This document shows positions 1-5,172 of a DNA stretch of 5,172 nucleotides, one piece after another. The stretch spans positions 1 through 5,172 of the forward strand of contig NZ_ACVO01000020.1 in the NCBI RefSeq assembly GCF_000175615.1. The letters are read 5' to 3'. Source of the DNA: Rothia mucilaginosa ATCC 25296 (GTDB lineage Bacteria; Actinomycetota; Actinomycetes; Actinomycetales; Micrococcaceae). A program made the position numbers and the translations under genes. The first letter of the stretch is position 1; every line of letters begins with the position of its first letter. A model generated the notes under the pieces. It worked only from the letters and a program-made list of their open reading frames with translations. It was not told the origin of the DNA and made no database searches.

Positions 1-12
1 GGTGTTGAATCG

Positions 13-58
13 GTGTGTTGCTTGAGAACTCAATAGTGTGCTTTGTTCAATAAAATCA
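13..58 (+). other. 16S precursor-processing stem, 5' strand
   Basis: Positions 13-51 pair antiparallel with 1814-1852 (paired positions sum to 1865). There are 38 pairs in 39 positions, 24 Watson-Crick and 14 G-U, with one G24/G1841 mismatch. After a two-base bulge (1812-1813), positions 52-58 add seven pairs with 1805-1811. Such a stem encloses the whole 16S rRNA and is the classic RNase III substrate in rRNA maturation. The last part competes with a small local hairpin at 55-70 (GAAT loop). Cleavage sites cannot be read from the sequence. Confidence 0.85.
16..39 (+). promoter_or_regulatory. boxA-like antitermination element, leader copy
   Basis: The sequence around TTGCTTGAGAACTCAATAG resembles the boxA region described for actinobacterial rrn leaders (for example mycobacteria), where Nus factors are thought to bind nascent RNA and prevent premature termination. 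A second copy lies in the 16S-23S spacer at 1927-1950 and differs at 4 of 24 positions (21, 31, 32 and 39 of this copy). Having one copy ahead of each large rRNA is the usual rrn arrangement. This copy also forms the 5' strand of the 16S precursor stem. The antitermination role is inferred from family knowledge; the repeat itself is visible. Confidence 0.7.
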
Positions 59-76
59 CCGAATGGTGATGGAAAC

Positions 77-128
77 TGAAACTAATACCAAATATTTATT
101 TATATTTGATAATCATCAAATGGTTTCA
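77..128 (+). repeat. AT-rich nested inverted repeat in leader
   Basis: The outer arms 77-84 (TGAAACTA) and 121-128 (TGGTTTCA) pair over 8 positions, two of them G-U. Inside, ATTTGAT at 104-110 and ATCAAAT at 115-121 form a perfect 7-bp hairpin with an AATC loop; position 121 is shared, so the two folds compete for it. An alternative CAAATA/TATTTG pairing (89-94 with 103-108) also exists. It is probably leader RNA structure that is discarded during processing. It lacks a GC-rich stem followed by a T-run, so it is not a terminator. Function unknown. Confidence 0.45.
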
Positions 129-141
129 AATTTAGTCAGCT

Positions 142-169
142 TGAGTCACGCACCCCCGTGTGTGATTCG
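142..169 (+). repeat. 12-bp leader hairpin just upstream of 16S
   Basis: Arms 142-153 and 158-169 form a continuous 12-bp stem closed by a CCCC tetraloop. Three pairs are G-U (142/169, 145/166, 150/161). It ends 36 nt before the 16S 5' end, inside the loop enclosed by the long 16S precursor stem. A local leader hairpin at this place could help fold or protect the pre-16S 5' end, but that is inference. The nearest T-rich run (201-206) is about 30 nt downstream, too far for an intrinsic terminator. Confidence 0.6.
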
Positions 170-205
170 CTGTTTGAGATCAGATTATCAAGCTTTTCTA
201 TTTTT

Positions 206-1740
<1,535 letters not shown>

Positions 1741-1751
1741 CACATTTAGTT

Positions 1752-1785
1752 GGCCATGCTACCCGCGAGTGTCGGGTGGGTGGTT
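1752..1785 (+). repeat. Spacer hairpin downstream of 16S
   Basis: Core arms CTACCCG (1759-1765) and CGGGTGG (1773-1779) pair over 7 positions with a 7-nt loop. Beyond a small internal loop (1757-1758 against 1780), 1752-1756 can pair with 1781-1785, partly by G-U. It lies between the 16S 3' end and the 3' strand of the 16S precursor stem, so it is removed during 16S 3' maturation. The following GCTCATGGGTGGAA is, from memory, a conserved motif of actinobacterial spacers. Confidence 0.6.
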
Positions 1786-1804
1786 TTGCTCATGGGTGGA
1801 ATAT

Positions 1805-1852
1805 TGGTTTTGGGTTGGATGAGGCGCATTGTTGGGTTTTGGGGTAACACGC
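1805..1852 (+). other. 16S precursor-processing stem, 3' strand
   Basis: Positions 1814-1852 are the partner of leader 13-51, and 1805-1811 the partner of 52-58, leaving G1812-G1813 bulged. The strand is G- and T-rich, so many pairs are G-U. It also has partial complementarity to the spacer boxA-like copy (1927-1949 with 1827-1849, 20 of 23 positions), which offers a competing local hairpin about 77 nt away. Confidence 0.85.
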
Positions 1853-1896
1853 ATGTGTTGTTCCTTTGTTTGCCTGGCATGGTGATGATGCAAATG

Positions 1897-1933
1897 TTTT
1901 GTTTGTGTTGTTGTTGTGTTGTGGGTTGTTGTT
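1897..1933 (+). repeat. GT-only tract in the spacer
   Basis: For 37 nt this strand carries only T and G, made of repeated GTT, TTGTG and GGGTTG units, leading straight into the second boxA-like element. It shares TTTTGTTTGTGT (1897-1908) and TGTGGGTTGT (1920-1929) with a similar GT-rich piece inside the 23S actinobacterial insertion (3587-3598 and 3603-3612). It would be largely unpaired or wobble-paired in RNA. No function is known to me. Confidence 0.7.
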
Positions 1934-1950
1934 TGAGAACTATATAGTGG
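1927..1950 (+). promoter_or_regulatory. boxA-like antitermination element, spacer copy
   Basis: TGTTGTTTGAGAACTATATAG and the following bases repeat the leader element at 16-39 with four differences. The downstream AGTGGACGCGAGCATC is, from memory, a strongly conserved block of actinobacterial 16S-23S spacers. The element sits about 90 nt before the 23S 5' end, the position where many rrn operons carry a second boxA to keep polymerase antiterminated through 23S. It also forms the 5' strand of the 23S precursor stem. Confidence 0.7.
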
Positions 1951-1960
1951 ACGCGAGCAT
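1929..1960 (+). other. 23S precursor-processing stem, 5' strand
   Basis: Every base from 1929 to 1960 pairs antiparallel with 5172 down to 5141 (paired positions sum to 7101). This gives 32 uninterrupted pairs, 21 Watson-Crick and 11 G-U, with the most stable part at 1946-1954 (AGTGGACGC). The stem loops out the entire 23S rRNA and fits the RNase III-type precursor stem known for bacterial pre-23S. The helix reaches the window edge. Upstream GTTGTT at 1925-1930 suggests it may continue if the next bases are CAAC-like. Confidence 0.9.
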
Positions 1961-1972
1961 CTTCTGGAATTT

Positions 1973-1987
1973 GCGTTGAATCAATGC
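1973..1987 (+). repeat. Small hairpin in distal spacer
   Basis: GCGTTG (1973-1978) and CAATGC (1982-1987) form 6 pairs, one G-U, around an AAT loop. It lies between the long 23S stem and the 23S 5' end, in sequence removed during maturation. A T-rich stretch follows (1988-2031), but a 3-nt loop and a weak stem make a terminator unlikely, and one here would stop 23S synthesis. Confidence 0.45.
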
Positions 1988-2026
1988 TTTGGTTTTGGTT
2001 TGATTGTTGATTTTAGATTCTTATTT

Positions 2027-2033
2027 TTCTTGA
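2027..2033 (+). other. Inner pre-23S stem, 5' strand (pairs with 5130-5136)
   Basis: TTCTTGA can pair with TCGAGAA at 5130-5136 (7 pairs, one G-U). Just inside, GTAAG (2040-2044) pairs with CTTAC (5121-5125), matching helix 1 that joins the mature 23S ends in E. coli. Together they continue the long outer stem toward the mature rRNA and mark the zone of final trimming. Confidence 0.55.
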
Positions 2034-3172
2034 TTGTGTGTAAGTTATTAAGGGCACACGGTGGATGCCTTGGCATTAAGAGCCGATGAAGGACGTGTGA
2101 ATCTGCGATAAGCCTCGGGGAGCCGATAACTGGGCTGTGATCCGAGGATTTCCGAATGGGGAAACCTGGCTCATCTTCATGGTGAGTTACCGCCAGCTGA
2201 ATGTATAGGCTGGTTGGGGGGAACGCGGGGAAGTGAAACATCTCAGTACCCGCAGGAAGAGAAAATAAAGTAATGATTCTGTGAGTAGTGGCGAGCGAAA
2301 GCGGAAGAGACTAAACCTGTGGTGTGTGATAGCGGTTAGGCGTTGCATCATGGGGGTTGTGGGAGTCACAGTGGCAGTTCTAACTGGCTGCCGGCATGAT
2401 GTTCAGGATGGTAGGTGAACGACTTGGAATGGTCGGCCGTAGAGGGTGAGAGTCCCGTAATCGAAATTGTTCTGTCCGTGGTGTGGCCACCCGAGTAGCA
2501 CGGGGCTCGTGGAATCTCGTGTGAATCTGCCAGGACCACCTGGTAAGTCTAAATACTTCTTAATGACCGATAGTGAATCAGTACCGTGAGGGAATGGTGA
2601 AAAGTACCCCGGGAGGGGAGTGAAATAGTACCTGAAACCGTGTGCTTACAAGCCGTTGGAGCCTTTTGGGGTGACAGCGTGCCTTTTGAAGAATGAGCCT
2701 GCGAGTTAGTGTTATGTCGCGAGGTTAACCCGTGTGGGGTATCCGTAGCGAAAGCGAGTCTGAATAGGGCGTTTGAGTGGCATGACCTAGACCCGAAGCG
2801 GAGTGATCTATCCATGGCCAGGTTGAAGCGACGGTAAGACGTCGTGGAGGACCGAACCCACTTCAGTTGAAAATGGAGGGGATGAGCTGTGGATAGGGGT
2901 GAAAGGCCAATCAAACTCTGTGATAGCTGGTTCTCCCCGAAATGCATTTAGGTGCAGCGTTACGTGTTTCTTGCCGGAGGTAGAGCTACTGGATGGCCGA
3001 TGGGCCTTCACGGGTTACTGACGTCAGCTAAACTCCGAATGCCGGTAAGTGAGAGCGTAGCAGTGAGACAGTGGGGGATAAGCTTCATTGTCGAGAGGGA
3101 AACAGCCCAGACCACCAACTAAGGCCCCTAAGCGTGTGCTAAGTGGGAAAGGATGTGGAGTTGCTTAGACAA

Positions 3173-3217
<45 letters not shown>

Positions 3218-3529
3218 CAGCTCACTGGTCAAGTGATTCTGCGCCGATAATGTAGCGGGGCTCAAGTACACCGCCGAAGTTGTGGCAATGATCTTTTTGG
3301 ATTGTTGGGTAGGGGAGCGTCGTGTAGCCAGTGAAGCTGCGGTGTAAACCAGTGGTGGAGGCTATGCGAGTGAGAATGCAGGCATGAGTAGCGAAAGATG
3401 AGTGAGAAACTCATCCGCCGGATGATCAAGGGTTCCAGGGTCAAGTTAATCTGCCCTGGGTTAGTCGGGGCCTAAGGCGAGGCCGACAGGCGTAGTCGAT
3501 GGATAACGGGTTGATATTCCCGTACCGGT

Positions 3530-3645
3530 GAAAAACCGCCCATACTGATATTGTGATGCTAACCATGCGAAGCATGATGTGCAGGCTTTTGTTTGTGTGT
3601 TGTGTGGGTTGTGGGACCCGATCTTTGGAGGTAAACGTATTAACA
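3530..3645 (+). other. Actinobacterial 23S domain III insertion (helix 54 region)
   Basis: Between GTTGATATTCCCGTACC (from 3511) and GACGCAGGAAGGTAGCC (from 3650), this RNA carries about 100 nt more than E. coli, at the site of the insertion long used as a marker for high-G+C Gram-positives. It contains a hairpin CATGC-GAA-GCATG (3564-3576), a GT-rich piece (3587-3612), and the conserved GATCTTTGGAGGTAAACGTA. Exact borders depend on alignment. It forms a surface extension of the large subunit in known actinobacterial ribosomes. Confidence 0.85.
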
Positions 3646-4134
3646 GGTGTGACGCAGGAAGGTAGCCAAGCCACGCGATGGTTGTCGTGGTCTAAGCGTG
3701 TAGGGTTGTCGGTTGTTAAATGCGCCGGCTGTGTGCCTGAGACGTGATGGGACCCCGTTTTTGGGGGATTTGGTGATCCTATGCTGCCGAGAAAAGCATC
3801 GGCGTGAGGTTTTAGCCGCCCGTACCCTAAACCGACACAGGTGATCAGGTAGAGAATACTAAGGCGATCGAGAGAATCATGGTTAAGGAACTCGGCAAAA
3901 TGCCCCCGTAACTTCGGGAGAAGGGGGACCTTGAGCGTGATGGGCACTTGCTGCCTGGAGCGTGTATGGGTCGCAGAGACCAGGGGGAAGCGACTGTTTA
4001 TCAAAAACACAGGTCCGTGCGAAGTCGTAAGACGATGTATACGGACTGACTCCTGCCCGGTGCTGGAAGGTTAAGAGGATTGGTTAGCTCTTTGGAGCGA
4101 AGCTGAGAATTTAAGCCCCAGTAAACGGCGGTGG

Positions 4135-4197
<63 letters not shown>

Positions 4198-4277
4198 AGT
4201 AACGACTTCCCTACTGTCTCAACCATGAACTCGGCGAAATTGCAGTACGAGTAAAGATGCTCGTTTCGCGCAGCAGG

Positions 4278-4286
4278 ACGGAAAGA
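4278..4286 (+). other. 23S macrolide-binding segment, wild type
   Basis: The GGAAAGA block aligns A4282 and A4283 with E. coli A2058 and A2059, and A4286 with A2062. All are unmutated, so this copy carries no target mutation for macrolide, lincosamide or streptogramin B resistance. Erm-type methylation or other copies cannot be judged from this window. Confidence 0.85.
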
Positions 4287-4664
4287 CCCCGTGACCTTTA
4301 CTATAGTTTGGTATTGGTGTTTGGTTTGGCTTGTGTAGGATAGGTGGGAGACTGTGAAGCATGGACGCTAGTTTGTGTGGAGTCGTTGTTGAAATACCAC
4401 TCTGGTCAATCTGGATGTCTAACTTCGGGCCATGATCTGGTTCAGGGACAGTGCCTGATGGGTAGTTTAACTGGGGCGGTTGCCTCCTAAAGTGTAACGG
4501 AGGCGCCCAAAGGTTCCCTCAGCCTGGTTGGCAATCAGGTGTTGAGTGTAAGTGCACAAGGGAGCTTGACTGTGAGACTGGCAGGTCGAGCAGGGACGAA
4601 AGTCGGGACTAGTGATCCGGCGGTACGTTGTGGAACGGCCGTCGCTCAACGGATAAAAGGTACC

Positions 4665-4680
4665 TCGGGGATAACAGGCT
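4665..4680 (+). other. 23S peptidyl transferase centre core
   Basis: TCGGGGATAACAGGCT contains the catalytic-centre base matching E. coli A2451 at 4674 and G2447 at 4670. The spacing of 392 nt from A4282 agrees with the E. coli spacing of 393. No unusual base is seen. Confidence 0.8.
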
Positions 4681-4711
4681 GATCTTGCCCAAGAGTCCAT
4701 ATCGACGGCAT

Positions 4712-4752
<41 letters not shown>

Positions 4753-4757
4753 GAGTC

Positions 4758-4842
<85 letters not shown>

Positions 4843-4876
4843 TGCGCGCGTTGGAAATTTGAGAAAGGCTGTCCTT

Positions 4877-4888
4877 AGTACGAGAGGA
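4877..4888 (+). other. 23S sarcin-ricin loop
   Basis: AGTACGAGAGGA is the universally conserved loop that triggers GTP hydrolysis by elongation factors (E. coli 2654-2665). Its distance from A4674 (203 nt) equals that in E. coli. Confidence 0.9.
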
Positions 4889-4956
4889 CCGGGACGGACG
4901 AACCTCTGGTATGTCAGTTGTACCGCCAGGTGCATGGCTGATTGGCTACGTTCGGG

Positions 4957-4992
<36 letters not shown>

Positions 4993-5129
4993 GTTTCGAG
5001 ATGAGATTTCCTGGCACCTTTGGGTGTGTGAGGCTCCTTATAGATGATGAGGTTGATAGGCCGGGTATGGAAGCGAGGACTGAAGACTCGTGGAGTTGAC
5101 TGGTACTAATAGGCCGAAGGCTTACTTTT

Positions 5130-5136
5130 TCGAGAA
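5130..5136 (+). other. Inner pre-23S stem, 3' strand (pairs with 2027-2033)
   Basis: TCGAGAA pairs with TTCTTGA at 2027-2033, six Watson-Crick pairs and one G-U. It lies directly after the mature 23S 3' end. Confidence 0.55.
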
Positions 5137-5140
5137 TTGT

Positions 5141-5172
5141 GTGTTTGCGTTCACTGTATGGTTTTTGGATAA
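5141..5172 (+). other. 23S precursor-processing stem, 3' strand
   Basis: All 32 bases pair with 1960 down to 1929 in the 16S-23S spacer. The block TTGCGTTCACT (5145-5155) pairs with AGTGGACGCGA (1946-1956). The sequence ends at the window edge with the helix still intact, so its true outer boundary is unknown. Confidence 0.9.

Larger units (their letters stand above)
1..205 (+). other. Pre-rRNA 5' leader (partial), upstream of 16S
   Basis: This AT-rich stretch precedes the 16S rRNA and is cut off by the window start. It holds a boxA-like element, the 5' strand of the 16S precursor stem, and at least two further self-complementary elements (77-128 and 142-169). I found no convincing -35/-10 pair with proper spacing, so the rrn promoters probably lie upstream of position 1. 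It contains no plausible gene. The exact 5' end of the transcript cannot be seen. Confidence 0.85.
5129..5172 (+). other. 23S-5S spacer (ITS2), partial
   Basis: Only 44 nt of this spacer are present, and the 5S rRNA expected next lies outside the window. The segment begins with TCGAGAA, the inner stem partner of 2027-2033, and continues with the 3' strand of the long 23S precursor stem. TTGCGTTCACT followed by a GT-rich run resembles the conserved start of 23S-5S spacers in Micrococcaceae, from memory. Confidence 0.85.

Noticed and set aside
22..53. TTGAGA followed by an AT-rich stretch, a possible -35/-10 pair
   Set aside because: No good -10 hexamer at 16-18 nt spacing, and the motif is explained by the boxA-like repeat.
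174..203. TTGAGA with TATTTT 18 nt later, a possible promoter just before 16S
   Set aside because: Transcription would start at the 16S 5' end and skip the leader needed for the precursor stem; the -10 match is poor.
1750..1947. 65-codon frame starting at TTG in the spacer, preceded by AAGGAG nine bases upstream, with hydrophobic and Cys-rich translation
   Set aside because: The apparent ribosome binding site is the complement of the 16S anti-SD, and the residue bias comes from the GT-rich spacer. The frame overlaps both precursor-stem strands, which explain the sequence.
1988..2031. Hairpin plus T-rich run as an intrinsic terminator before 23S
   Set aside because: The preceding stem is short and weak, the T-rich stretch is interrupted by G and A, and termination here would abolish 23S synthesis.
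3441..4010. 189-codon open frame on the minus strand
   Set aside because: It lies wholly within 23S rRNA, shows no recognisable domain, and a conserved rRNA explains the sequence.

Overview
The window is one ribosomal RNA transcription unit on the + strand: the end of the pre-rRNA leader (1-205), a complete 16S rRNA (about 206-1733), a spacer without tRNA genes (about 1734-2037), a complete 23S rRNA (about 2038-5128) and the first 44 nt of the 23S-5S spacer. I see no protein-coding gene. The open frames on both strands lie over rRNA or the GT-rich spacer and look like chance frames. The 5S gene and the rrn promoters are not in the window.

The organism is a high-G+C Gram-positive bacterium (Actinomycetota). 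This is shown by the roughly 100-nt extra stem region in 23S domain III (about 3530-3645), the 16S 3' end that runs directly into a complement of the anti-Shine-Dalgarno, the spacer without tRNAs, and the TTGAGAACT / AGTGGACGCGAGCATC spacer motif. From memory, the 16S variable regions fit Micrococcaceae, genus Rothia, and R. mucilaginosa or a close relative better than R. dentocariosa. This was not checked by search.

The most informative part is the non-ribosomal sequence. Leader positions 13-51 pair with spacer positions 1814-1852 (38 of 39 positions, counting G-U), which loops out the whole 16S. Spacer positions 1929-1960 pair without interruption with 5141-5172 (32 of 32, counting G-U), which loops out the whole 23S. 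These are the expected RNase III-type precursor stems. The 5' strands of the two stems are near-copies of one boxA-like element (16-39 and 1927-1950). At all four positions where the copies differ, each copy matches only or better its own distant partner. The copies can also cross-pair, so alternative precursor folds are possible.

Work flow inferred from the layout: the boxA-like elements are transcribed just ahead of each rRNA and probably load an antitermination complex. The same RNA then forms the long stems that are cut to release pre-16S and pre-23S, and final trimming gives the mature ends. Visible drug-target positions in both rRNAs are wild type. No intervening sequence, intron, insertion element or CRISPR array is present.
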